DNA from: Acidimicrobiia bacterium
Lineage (GTDB): Bacteria > Actinomycetota > Acidimicrobiia > UBA5794 > UBA11373
Direction: 5' to 3'
Length of the DNA stretch: 8,530 nucleotides
Assembly (NCBI GenBank): GCA_025456165.1
Contig: JALOLI010000057.1
Location: forward strand, 1-8,530
Shown here: piece by piece, positions 1 to 5,515 of the stretch
How positions within the stretch are numbered: position 1 is the first letter of the stretch
Layout of the letters: each line of letters begins with the position of its first letter
Position numbers and translations under genes: made by a program
Notes under the pieces: generated by a model
What the model was told of the DNA's origin: nothing
The model's input: only the letters and a program-made list of their open reading frames with translations
The model's database searches: none

Positions 1-1209
1 GAACTCGAAGGTGAGAGGCAAAGCCGGATCGATGGAGCGGCGGATGTCCTGGACTACTCCGCCGTCGAGTCGGATGACCAGCTCGAACGGCTCGCCGGGC
101 GGCGAGCCGCAGCCGGTGCGGTAGTGCACGGTGACCACATAGTGGCCGCCGGGGGCCCCGCCCGGGGGCCAGAAGACGTTCTCCACGGGGGCGGTGGTGG
201 CGGTGCTGCAGGGGTAGTTGGCGTCGCGGTCCAGTTGCCCGCCTGAGGGGGAGAGGGGGTTGGCGTAGTCGATGGAGGCGCCTGAGGGGTCGGTGACGGC
301 CAGGTCGAGGTCCACCAGCGAGCCCCAGCGCAGGGTCACCTGTACATCGCCGGTGCCCAGGCCCTGGTCGGCCGGTGGCCCACCCGCAGACGGGATCAGC
401 GCCTCCAACTGCATCCGGTTGCGGTCCACGAAAACGGGGGCGAGGTCCGCGGCCACCTGTTCCAGGGCGGGGTCGAGGGTGGACGCGCGGCAGGCGAAGT
501 CGGCCGCAGCCGCCGCTCGTTCGCGCTCCGCCGCCGCCCGGGCCGCGTCCCCGGAAGCGAGGGCCAGGGTGGCCGTTTGCGCGGTGATGAGGTCGTTGGG
601 GGTAGCGGCGGAGAAGCCCCGCTCTGCCATGCAGGCCGACCATTCCTCCAGGCCGGCGATCCAGGCGGGGTGGGCGGCGGCGTCTGCCTGGAGTTGCTTC
701 AGGGAGTAGGGCAGCGAGTCCAGGGCCGCCAGGGCGCCGTCGAGCGCGGCCCGGCCCACGGCGGCACATCCTCCCGGCGCGGCATCGCCGCTCCCGCTCA
801 GGGTGCTGCCGTAGAGGGCTTGCTCGTAGCCGGCCTGGTCCGGTCCGCCCGGTCCTCCCTCTCCCAACTGGGGTCGCGGCGCGGCGGGACCGGCGGCGAT
901 GCCGTAGCCGTCGGCGGCGGGGTCGAGCAGTGTGTCCAGGTCCGAGAGCACCGCCGGCCCCCGGTAGTCGTAGCCGGCGTTCGCCATGCAGGAGCGCACC
1001 GCTTCGGTGACGCGCAACTCGACGGCGGTGCCGAGGATGCCGGGGTCGGTGAACAGTAGGGAGGGGTCCTCGTAGAGGTTCGCCGGGTCGCCTCGTCCGG
1101 CCAGGCCGTCGACCCGGGTGATGAAGTGGTAGGCGAGGAGGGCGCCGACGGCCACGAGGACCGCGGTGGCCAGCCAGACGGCAGCAGGGAGTCGGCGGTC
1201 GCGTGTCAT
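1..1209 (-). CDS. Membrane-anchored secreted protein with C-terminal DUF2135-like domain (3' end off window)
   Basis: The reading frame is open for 403 codons from an ATG at 1209 down to base 1, where the window cuts it, so the C-terminus is missing. Residues 1-6 are basic and 8-28 form a hydrophobic segment with no lipobox, so I read an N-in signal anchor with the rest outside. The middle is Ala-rich and helical and contains two copies of a Cys-Met-x-x-x-Gly-aromatic motif (C74, C193) plus C148 and C240. From about residue 285 the style changes to beta-sandwich: GDVQVTLRW, then DLDLAVTDPSG, then GGQLDRDANYPC (324-334), then VENVFWPPG and HYVVTVHY. That order matches the DUF2135/YfaP-type domain as I remember it, found on secreted proteins and near von Willebrand A domains. 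GAGGG lies about seven bases before the ATG, and TAGTGT (1234-1229) could be its -10. The function of the whole protein is unknown; the domain call is from motif memory. Confidence 0.8.
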   Translation of the reverse strand, partial: MTRDRRLPAAVWLATAVLVAVGALLAYHFITRVDGLAGRGDPANLYEDPSLLFTDPGILGTAVELRVTEAVRSCMANAGYDYRGPAVLSDLDTLLDPAADGYGIAAGPAAPRPQLGEGGPGGPDQAGYEQALYGSTLSGSGDAAPGGCAAVGRAALDGALAALDSLPYSLKQLQADAAAHPAWIAGLEEWSACMAERGFSAATPNDLITAQTATLALASGDAARAAAERERAAAAADFACRASTLDPALEQVAADLAPVFVDRNRMQLEALIPSAGGPPADQGLGTGDVQVTLRWGSLVDLDLAVTDPSGASIDYANPLSPSGGQLDRDANYPCSTATTAPVENVFWPPGGAPGGHYVVTVHYRTGCGSPPGEPFELVIRLDGGVVQDIRRSIDPALPLTFEF

Positions 1210-1272
1210 GGTCGTCCCTCGGCCGCTCACACTACGCCGGCCGACCGCCGGGTGAGGCCGCGGGGTCGCCTA

Positions 1273-1366
1273 AGAACACGCATCGATAGGCGAACCAGCA
1301 TCATCGCCCTGGGTTCTCTGGTCTGGCGGACTGCGGTGATGCCCCGGGCCTATTGATGCGCGTTCT
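1273..1366 (-). other. Large imperfect stem-loop directly after the GH3 stop codon
   Basis: The outer arms 1273-1290 and 1349-1366 pair over 18 positions with one mismatch (1278/1361) and one G-U-type pair (1285/1354). After an internal loop, an inner stem 1298-1307 with 1333-1342 pairs over 10 positions with one wobble, leaving a 25-base loop containing three CTGG words. The right arm overlaps the GH3 stop codon, so in the leftward transcript the hairpin begins at the end of that gene. There is no T-run, so a classical intrinsic terminator is not supported. It could be a transcript-end structure, a small RNA, or a short palindromic repeat element such as a MITE remnant. Confidence 0.5.
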
Positions 1367-2540
1367 ATGCGTTGCAGGCGATCGGCGCGGCCGCGTCCGC
1401 CAGCGCCCGCACCCGGGCAGCGGCCTCCTGGAGCCTATCCAGGGCGAGCCGGCCGGTGGCGACCGCGGCCACGATGGCGGCCACGGTCGGCTCGACCTGT
1501 GCCGGGTCGATCACCAGCAGCAGGTCCTCTCCGGCGGCCAGGGCGGCCACGGCGAGGTCCCCCGGGTCCCGGCCGGCGGCCACCCCGGCCATGTTGAGGG
1601 CGTCGGTGATCGCCACCCCCTCGAAGCCGAAGTCGTCGCGGAGCAGGGCCAGGACTACCGGCGAGATGCTGGCCGGCAGGCCGGGGTCGAGGGCTGCATA
1701 GACGGGGTGACCCACCATGATCGCCCGGGCCCCGGCGGCGACGGCGGCCGAGAAGGGGACGAAGTCCACTGCTTGCAGATCGGCGAGCGAAGCGCCGACC
1801 CGGGCAACCTGGTCGTGCGGATCGGCGGCGGCTCGACCGTGGCCGGGGAAGTGCTTGGGCACGGCGATCACCCCCGCCAGCTCCAAACCCCGCCAGAAGG
1901 CCAGGCCCAGCTCGGCCACCACCTCCGGGTCGGCTCCCAGGTGGCGGCCCTCGAGGGCGGGATTGGGCCCGGCCACGACATCCAGGACGGGGGCGAAGTC
2001 CACGTTGATGCCCAGCGCCAGCATCTCGTCGCCCAGGAGCTGCCCGGTTATCTCCAGCTCTTCCGGGGTCATCTCCAGGGCCTCGCCGGTAGAGGGAAGC
2101 GCCGTGACCAGGCCCCGAAGGCGGGCGACCGCGCCCAGCTCCTGATCCACGGCGATGAGCAGCGGTCCGGCCGCGGCACAGGAGGCTTCGCGGGTCAGGG
2201 AGCGCACCTGTGCCGCGGTGCCGATGTCATCGCCCAGGAGGAGAACCCCAAGGCCTCCCGCGGTCAGGTGGGCGGCTGAGATCTCGTCGATGCCGCTGCC
2301 GGCCAAGCCGACCATCAGCACGGCCCGGGCCAGGCGGGGGACATCGACGGGGATGGTGGTGGTGGTGGAGGAGGAGGTGGAGGCGGCGGGGGTTGTTGTG
2401 GTGGAGGTGGAAGCAGACGTAGTGGTTGGAGGGAGGGTGGTCGGGCCGACGGTCGTCGTCGTGGCTGCGGTGCCTGCAGAGCCGGAGCAGCCGGCGGCGA
2501 GCAGGGCAAGCGTCAGGACGGCCGTTCCGAGGCGCCTCAT
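1365..2540 (-). CDS. Glycoside hydrolase family 3 lipoprotein, beta-N-acetylhexosaminidase-like (NagZ/LpqI type)
   Basis: This 391-residue protein starts at ATG 2540, four bases after the upstream gene's stop. Residues 1-18 are a lipoprotein signal ending in the lipobox LAAGC (C18), so it should be exported and lipid-anchored. Residues 24-64 are a Thr/Ser/Pro linker. The GH3 barrel follows: VDQELGAVARL at 131-141 (most relatives have Glu-Gly-Gly, here Glu-Leu-Gly), EGRHLGADP at 197-205, KHFPGHG at 229-235, the catalytic-loop D240-P-H242 with NagZ-like spacing, and the expected nucleophile D313 in GVAITDALNM. About 330 residues of catalytic domain with no second domain fits the NagZ/LpqI group, which cleaves terminal GlcNAc from muropeptides; substrate is inferred from family. 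No strong Shine-Dalgarno sequence is visible, consistent with translational coupling. The frame continues upstream to 2873, but the signal peptide fixes the start here. Confidence 0.93.
   Translation of the reverse strand: MRRLGTAVLTLALLAAGCSGSAGTAATTTTVGPTTLPPTTTSASTSTTTTPAASTSSSTTTTIPVDVPRLARAVLMVGLAGSGIDEISAAHLTAGGLGVLLLGDDIGTAAQVRSLTREASCAAAGPLLIAVDQELGAVARLRGLVTALPSTGEALEMTPEELEITGQLLGDEMLALGINVDFAPVLDVVAGPNPALEGRHLGADPEVVAELGLAFWRGLELAGVIAVPKHFPGHGRAAADPHDQVARVGASLADLQAVDFVPFSAAVAAGARAIMVGHPVYAALDPGLPASISPVVLALLRDDFGFEGVAITDALNMAGVAAGRDPGDLAVAALAAGEDLLLVIDPAQVEPTVAAIVAAVATGRLALDRLQEAAARVRALADAAAPIACNA
2349..2471 (-). repeat. Low-complexity Thr/Ser/Pro-coding tract
   Basis: On the + strand this reads as GGTGGT and GGAGGAGG-like runs. 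On the coding strand it gives the Thr/Ser/Pro linker (about residues 24-64) between the lipid-anchored Cys and the GH3 domain. It is the only obvious simple-sequence tract in the window and could vary in length between strains. It also causes artefactual Pro- or Trp-rich reading frames on both strands. Confidence 0.7.
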
Positions 2541-2544
2541 CCGA

Positions 2545-3135
2545 CTACAGGGGCGTGCCGTAGGCCCCGGGATCCTGGCCGGCTTCCTCCTGGGCGCGGC
2601 GCACCAGGTCCAGGTAGCGGCTGCCCCCCAGGAGCTGGCGGTCGAGCAGAGCGGAGAGGTGCTGGATGGTGTAGGCGGTGGCATCCTCGAGGTGCACGTC
2701 GATGTCGGCGGCGCTCTTGACGTACAGCAGCCGTGTCCAGTAGGAGTTGACCACCACGGTGAGGAAGGACTGCACCACCGCGTTGCGCTCCAGGGCGGCC
2801 AGGGGGCGCATGTAGAGCAGGAGCAGGAAGAGGAGCACCGCCATGACCCCCACCCCGCCCACCACACCGGCATGCGCCCAGTTGTAGCCCCCTTCCGGGA
2901 TGTCGGTGGCGATGCGGATGGCGGCGATGGCCGCCCCCAGGGCGATGAGGAAGACCACCAGGAACACCCACTTCATGATGGCGAAGGCGAAGCGCTGGCC
3001 GCGCGCTGCTCGTAGGAACTCCCGCTGGCTGGCCTGGAGCACGCCGCGGGCGTACGACTCGACGCCGGCGGGGGGGCGCGGCGCGGAGAGGCCGACGGGA
3101 TCGTCGTGACCCGGCCCGGACGATGTGGTAGCCAT
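2545..3135 (-). CDS. Small membrane protein with two transmembrane helices, function unknown
   Basis: The 196-residue protein starts at ATG 3135, chosen because AGGAGG lies five bases before it; an in-frame ATG at 3240 would overlap the end of the HIT gene. Residues 1-25 are polar and Gly/Pro-rich, 26-52 basic and amphipathic (containing YARGVLQASQREFLRAARGQ), 54-76 and 88-109 are hydrophobic helices separated by a short loop, and 110-196 form a soluble, probably helical tail. By charge, both ends should be cytoplasmic. The layout faintly recalls the short two-helix modules attached to signalling domains, but I do not recognise the family. Its stop is four bases before the GH3 start, so the two are almost certainly co-transcribed. 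A TAGATT at 3173-3168 is a possible -10 for this pair. Confidence 0.8.
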   Translation of the reverse strand: MATTSSGPGHDDPVGLSAPRPPAGVESYARGVLQASQREFLRAARGQRFAFAIMKWVFLVVFLIALGAAIAAIRIATDIPEGGYNWAHAGVVGGVGVMAVLLFLLLLYMRPLAALERNAVVQSFLTVVVNSYWTRLLYVKSAADIDVHLEDATAYTIQHLSALLDRQLLGGSRYLDLVRRAQEEAGQDPGAYGTPL

Positions 3136-3167
3136 GGGACCCTCCTGGGGCCGCATCGGGGACCTCG

Positions 3168-3173
3168 AATCTA
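3168..3173 (-). promoter_or_regulatory. Possible -10 element for the two-helix protein/GH3 pair
   Basis: Read leftwards this is TAGATT, fitting the actinobacterial TAnnnT -10 pattern. It lies in the 76-base gap between the HIT stop and the ATG at 3135, leaving a 5' leader of about 25 bases that includes AGGAGG. No convincing -35 is seen 17 bases upstream, so this is weak evidence. Confidence 0.3.
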
Positions 3174-3211
3174 GTGGAGTGGGGCCGTTGGCGGAGAAGA
3201 GGCCGGACCCG

Positions 3212-3613
3212 TCAGCCGGGAGGGGCGGCCGCTTTCGCAATCTGCGCCGCCATCGCCGCCAGCTCGTCCGGCGAGGCGGGCCGGGGCTCGGGGAAGGCCA
3301 GGTGCCCGCCGGCCTCCAGCGGGATCAGGTGGACGTGGGCATGGGGCACGTCCGCCCCGTACACCACGACCACGACCCGCTCGCATCCGGTGGCCTGCTT
3401 CAGGCTCGCCGCCACCCGGTGCACCGCTTGCCAGAGGGCGGCGTAGGCGGCCGGGTCGAGGTCGAAGACGCTCGGGGCCTCTTGCCGGGGCACCACCAGC
3501 GTGTGGCCGGGCCGGGCCGGGTTGATGTCGAGGAAGGCGCAGGTGTGCTCGTCCTCGTAGACCCGGTGGGAGGGGATCTCGCCCCGGATGATCCTGGTGA
3601 AGATCGTCGCCAT
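3212..3613 (-). CDS. HIT-family (histidine triad) nucleotide hydrolase/transferase
   Basis: This is a complete 133-residue HIT protein, the normal length for the family. The N-terminal FTRIIRGEIP and YEDEHTCAFLDINPARPGH (19-37) are the characteristic nucleotide-binding first half, followed by TLVVPR. The defining triad is H91-A-H93-V-H95-L-I; H93 is the expected nucleophile for attack on the alpha-phosphate of nucleoside phosphoramidates or related adenylylated substrates. The exact substrate cannot be told from sequence. The Cys-based zinc site of some HIT proteins is absent. The ATG at 3613 has no Shine-Dalgarno sequence, but TAACCT ends six bases before it, suggesting a leaderless transcript. 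It is divergent from the DUF2203 gene across 59 bases and lies 76 bases upstream of the two-helix membrane protein on the same strand. Confidence 0.95.
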   Translation of the reverse strand: MATIFTRIIRGEIPSHRVYEDEHTCAFLDINPARPGHTLVVPRQEAPSVFDLDPAAYAALWQAVHRVAASLKQATGCERVVVVVYGADVPHAHVHLIPLEAGGHLAFPEPRPASPDELAAMAAQIAKAAAPPG

Positions 3614-3619
3614 GGAGGC

Positions 3620-3625
3620 AGGTTA
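3620..3625 (-). promoter_or_regulatory. Possible -10 element for a leaderless HIT transcript
   Basis: Read leftwards this is TAACCT, followed by exactly six bases and then the HIT ATG at 3613, so transcription would begin at or next to the start codon. That spacing and the missing ribosome-binding site are typical of leaderless actinobacterial genes. No clear -35 is visible. Confidence 0.4.
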
Positions 3626-3660
3626 CGCCGGGCTCCCCTCGCATGCGCCCCGGTTGGCAG

Positions 3661-3666
3661 CACAAT
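3661..3666 (+). promoter_or_regulatory. Possible -10 element for a leaderless DUF2203 transcript
   Basis: CACAAT is followed by six bases and then the ATG at 3673, mirroring the arrangement of the divergent HIT gene. It keeps the A at position 2 and T at position 6 of the -10 consensus but has C at position 1. A G-run (3667-3671) just before the ATG could instead act as a weak ribosome-binding site. Confidence 0.25.
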
Positions 3667-3672
3667 GGGGGC

Positions 3673-4047
3673 ATGGCGGAGCGCTACACCATCGAGGAAG
3701 CCGATGCCCTGGTGCCCGAGGTGGCCGAGCGCATCGCCCGCCTCGGCGCCCTGCAGCGCCGCGCCGCGTCCGGCCTGGCCGGGGCTCGGCGGCGGGCGCG
3801 CCGCAACGGGCATCGCGGCGGCGTGGAAGCGGGAGTAGCCGGGGAGATGGGGGCGCTGCTCGCCTGGTTCGATGAGCGCCGCCTCCTGGTCAAGGGGGTG
3901 GCTCCGGCCCTGGTGGACTTCCCCGCCGAGTACGGCGGCCGTGAGGTGCTGCTCTGCTGGACCGAAGGGGAGGAGCGCATCGGCTGGTACCACCTCCCCG
4001 ACGCCGGCTTCGCCGGCCGGCGGCCGGTGGGGGAACTGCAGGGCTGA
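3673..4047 (+). CDS. DUF2203 family protein
   Basis: The 124-residue protein starts at ATG 3673; an in-frame ATG at 3643 is possible but adds unconserved sequence. The order of motifs is that of DUF2203: RYTIEEADALVPEV at 4-17, a basic helical middle (about 20-60), LLVKGVAPALVDFPA at 71-85, GGREVLLCWTEGE at 88-100, and a C-terminal WYHLPDAGFAGRRP at 105-118. The family is small, soluble and widespread in Actinomycetota and Firmicutes, and has no assigned biochemical role that I know. Nothing here shows a signal or membrane segment. It is divergent from the HIT gene and converges on the RHH gene with 24 bases between stop codons; the hairpins at 4075-4113 fall where its transcript should end. 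Confidence 0.88.
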   Translation: MAERYTIEEADALVPEVAERIARLGALQRRAASGLAGARRRARRNGHRGGVEAGVAGEMGALLAWFDERRLLVKGVAPALVDFPAEYGGREVLLCWTEGEERIGWYHLPDAGFAGRRPVGELQG

Positions 4048-4071
4048 TCGGCGAGGGCCGCCGGGTGGGCT

Positions 4072-4251
4072 TCAGGCCCCCGGGCGCGCCGGGGGCCGGG
4101 CGGCCCGGCCCCCTTTGCGCTCTCCGACGGCAGCCCGCAGCAGGTACTCGATCTGAGCGTTGACGCTGCGCAGTTCATCCGCCGCCCACTTCTCGAGGTC
4201 GGCCCACAGGGCCGGGTCGAGGCGGAGCAGGAACTGCTTGCGGTCGGCCAT
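4072..4251 (-). CDS. Arc-type ribbon-helix-helix DNA-binding protein, 59 residues
   Basis: This frame runs from ATG 4251 to TGA 4072. Residues 5-12 (KQFLLRLD) are the ribbon strand, 13-27 ([15 protein letters not shown]) helix A, and 29-43 ([14 protein letters not shown] with the preceding Arg) helix B; Arg-Leu-Asp-Pro and Ser-Val-Asn-Ala-Gln-Ile-Glu are hallmarks of Arc/MetJ-like repressors, which bind DNA as dimers through the ribbon. The tail from about 45 is Gly/Arg/Pro-rich and encoded by hairpin-forming DNA. The start is 41 bases after the SPFH stop on the same strand, so they probably form one operon. I recall similar small RHH proteins beside SPFH genes in other Actinomycetota. There is no toxin gene next to it, so calling it an antitoxin is not warranted; autorepression at the upstream palindrome is a reasonable guess. 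Confidence 0.87.
   Translation of the reverse strand: MADRKQFLLRLDPALWADLEKWAADELRSVNAQIEYLLRAAVGERKGGRAARPPARPGA
4075..4113. terminator. Overlapping GC-rich hairpins at a convergent gene end
   Basis: Two alternative stems share sequence. One pairs 4075-4083 with 4089-4097 (nine perfect pairs, five-base loop). The other pairs 4091-4100 with 4104-4113 (ten perfect pairs, three-base loop) and is followed on the + strand by TTT at 4114-4116. The second is therefore a plausible terminator for the rightward DUF2203 transcript, though the T-run is short. The DNA also encodes the tail of the RHH protein on the other strand, so any terminating effect on leftward transcripts would fall just before that gene's stop codon. 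Confidence 0.5.
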
Positions 4252-4292
4252 TGCTCAGTGCCTCTGCCTCATGCTGGGCTCCCGCCGCCTCC

Positions 4293-5312
4293 TCACGTGT
4301 ACAGCGTCCCCGTGTTGACGACCGGGGTGACCTGGCTCTCGCCGCAGAGCACGACCATCAGGTTGCTCACCATGGCGGCCTTGCGCTCGTCGTCGAAGGC
4401 AACCACCCCGTTCTCGCTGAAGGCTTGCAGCGCCATCTCGACCATGCTCACTGCCCCGGTGACGATCTTGCGCCGCGCCGCGATGACGGCCTCGGCCTGC
4501 TGCCGGCGCAGCATGGCCTGGGCGATCTCGGGGGCGTAGGCCAGGTGGGTGAGGCGGGCCTGCTCGACGGCGACGCCGGCCTGAGCCAGGCGGGTGGCGA
4601 GTTCGACCCGCAGGGCTTCGGAGACCTCGTCCACATTGCCCCGCAGGGTGGTCTCGTCGTCGTTGCCGGCGAGGGTTTCGCCCGAGTCGTAGGGGTAGGC
4701 GCTGGCGAGGTGGCGGACGGCCGTCTCGCTCTGCGTGGCCACGTAGGTCTCGAAGTCGTCGACGTCGAAGACCGCCTTAGCCGTGTCCTCCACCCGCCAC
4801 ACCACCACGGCGGCGATGTCGACCGGGTTGCCCCGCTTGTCGTTGACCTTCAGCTTCTCGCCGTTAAGGGTGCGGGCGCGCAGGCTGATCTTGTAGCGGC
4901 GGAGTTTCTTCTCGACGGAGCTCGCCTTGGCGGCCTTCATCTTGGCGGCCACGCTCCCGCCCTGCCCGGCCGGGCCGTTGCTATAGAAGGGGTTGGCCCA
5001 GCGGAAGCCGCTCCTGCGAGCGGTGCCCCGGTAGTTGCCGAAGAGGATCAGCACCCGGGCCTCGTTGGGCTGCAGCGTGAAGAAGCCGGGGGAGAGGACG
5101 ATGGCCGCCGCCAGGGCGACCAGAGCGCCGATCAGAAGGGCCGCAACGGGCTGCACCTCTTCGCCGGGCCGGGACTCCCCGCTGACGAAGGCCAGGACGA
5201 GCATCGTCACCGCGGCGATGTAGAGGGCGACGACGACGGGCAGGACGAGCCACCCGCTCAGGACAGGGCGCACGCGCTCCTGTGTCGGGTTCATGGCTCC
5301 TGCGGGACTCAT
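4293..5312 (-). CDS. SPFH/band 7 (prohibitin-stomatin-flotillin) membrane scaffold protein
   Basis: This is a 339-residue protein. The ATG at 5312 is chosen because GGAGGT lies seven bases before it; the next in-frame ATG (5294) lacks this. Two hydrophobic helices (about 20-42 and 55-76) form an N-terminal membrane hairpin. The SPFH domain follows: [20 protein letters not shown] (80-99), [10 protein letters not shown] (102-111), [23 protein letters not shown] (about 152-174), [12 protein letters not shown] (180-191), a helical [35 protein letters not shown] segment (246-280), and a NTGTLYT terminus typical of this subgroup. Such proteins oligomerise at the membrane and organise microdomains or proteolysis; which role applies here is unknown. 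Between NPFY and [11 protein letters not shown] (about 112-139) sit roughly 28 extra Ala/Lys/Gly-rich residues that I do not expect in relatives. The RHH gene follows; the 5' region holds the AT-rich palindrome. Confidence 0.94.
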   Translation of the reverse strand: MSPAGAMNPTQERVRPVLSGWLVLPVVVALYIAAVTMLVLAFVSGESRPGEEVQPVAALLIGALVALAAAIVLSPGFFTLQPNEARVLILFGNYRGTARRSGFRWANPFYSNGPAGQGGSVAAKMKAAKASSVEKKLRRYKISLRARTLNGEKLKVNDKRGNPVDIAAVVVWRVEDTAKAVFDVDDFETYVATQSETAVRHLASAYPYDSGETLAGNDDETTLRGNVDEVSEALRVELATRLAQAGVAVEQARLTHLAYAPEIAQAMLRRQQAEAVIAARRKIVTGAVSMVEMALQAFSENGVVAFDDERKAAMVSNLMVVLCGESQVTPVVNTGTLYT

Positions 5313-5382
5313 GGTGGGTACCTCCGTGGGCGGTGCCCGGGCGGGACCTTCCCGCCTGCTGGGAGGGCAGCCGGCCCATTGC

Positions 5383-5401
5383 TGATACCATGATGATATC
5401 A
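5383..5401. promoter_or_regulatory. 19-base near-palindrome, candidate operator upstream of the SPFH gene
   Basis: TGATACCATGATGATATCA is symmetric about G5392 with a single mismatched pair (5388/5396). It lies in an AT-rich island (about 5379-5413) that contrasts sharply with its GC-rich surroundings, within the 203-base gap between the divergent SPFH and nucleotidase genes. A related half-site-like AGATATAA begins at 5405. TATCAT on the minus strand (5399-5394) could be the SPFH -10, in which case a bound repressor would block it. The binding protein is not known; the downstream RHH protein is one candidate. Confidence 0.5.
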
Positions 5402-5463
5402 CAGAGATATAACACCGTCCAGCCCGGAATCGACCCCCTCCTCCCCGGCCGCACCCACCCATC

Positions 5464-5487
5464 CCGAGCCCGGTCGTCGGGGCTCGG
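5464..5487. promoter_or_regulatory. Dyad symmetry upstream of the bisphosphate nucleotidase gene
   Basis: CCGAGCCC (5464-5471) and GGGCTCGG (5480-5487) are perfect inverted arms of eight bases around an eight-base spacer. The dyad ends 28 bases before the ATG at 5516. If TACAGT (5500-5505) is the -10, the right arm covers the -35 position and the dyad would act as DNA. If transcription starts further upstream it would form a leader hairpin. Confidence 0.35.
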
Positions 5488-5515
5488 AAGCGGCCTCGCT
5501 ACAGTCCGCCTCTCT

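Noticed and set aside
272..1059. Overlapping + strand frames in the first kilobase
   Set aside because: The opposite strand is open from 1209 to the window edge with a membrane anchor and a recognisable C-terminal domain.
1271..1368. Integron attC site
   Set aside because: The palindrome is suggestive and has AAC and GTT near its ends, but the flanking bases do not fit RYYYAAC and GTTRRRY and no integrase or cassette gene is present.
1353..2279. 308-codon + strand frame and its shorter neighbours
   Set aside because: Antisense to the GH3 gene; Gly/Gln/His-rich with no domain signature.
2541..2873. Upstream extension of the GH3 frame
   Set aside because: It would overlap the two-helix protein gene and place the clear lipoprotein signal peptide in the middle of the protein.
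4072..4251. Toxin-antitoxin pair
   Set aside because: The RHH protein resembles antitoxin DNA-binding domains, but neither neighbour resembles a toxin; the upstream partner is SPFH and the other neighbour is DUF2203 on the opposite strand.
4251..5393. Long + strand open frame of 380 codons
   Set aside because: It lies antisense to the SPFH gene, whose minus-strand frame carries clear family motifs; the + strand product is a His/Gly/Asp-rich composition artefact of GC-rich DNA.
5282..5515. Upstream extension of the nucleotidase frame
   Set aside because: It reads through the AT-rich promoter island and the SPFH start; the family N-terminus begins at 5516.
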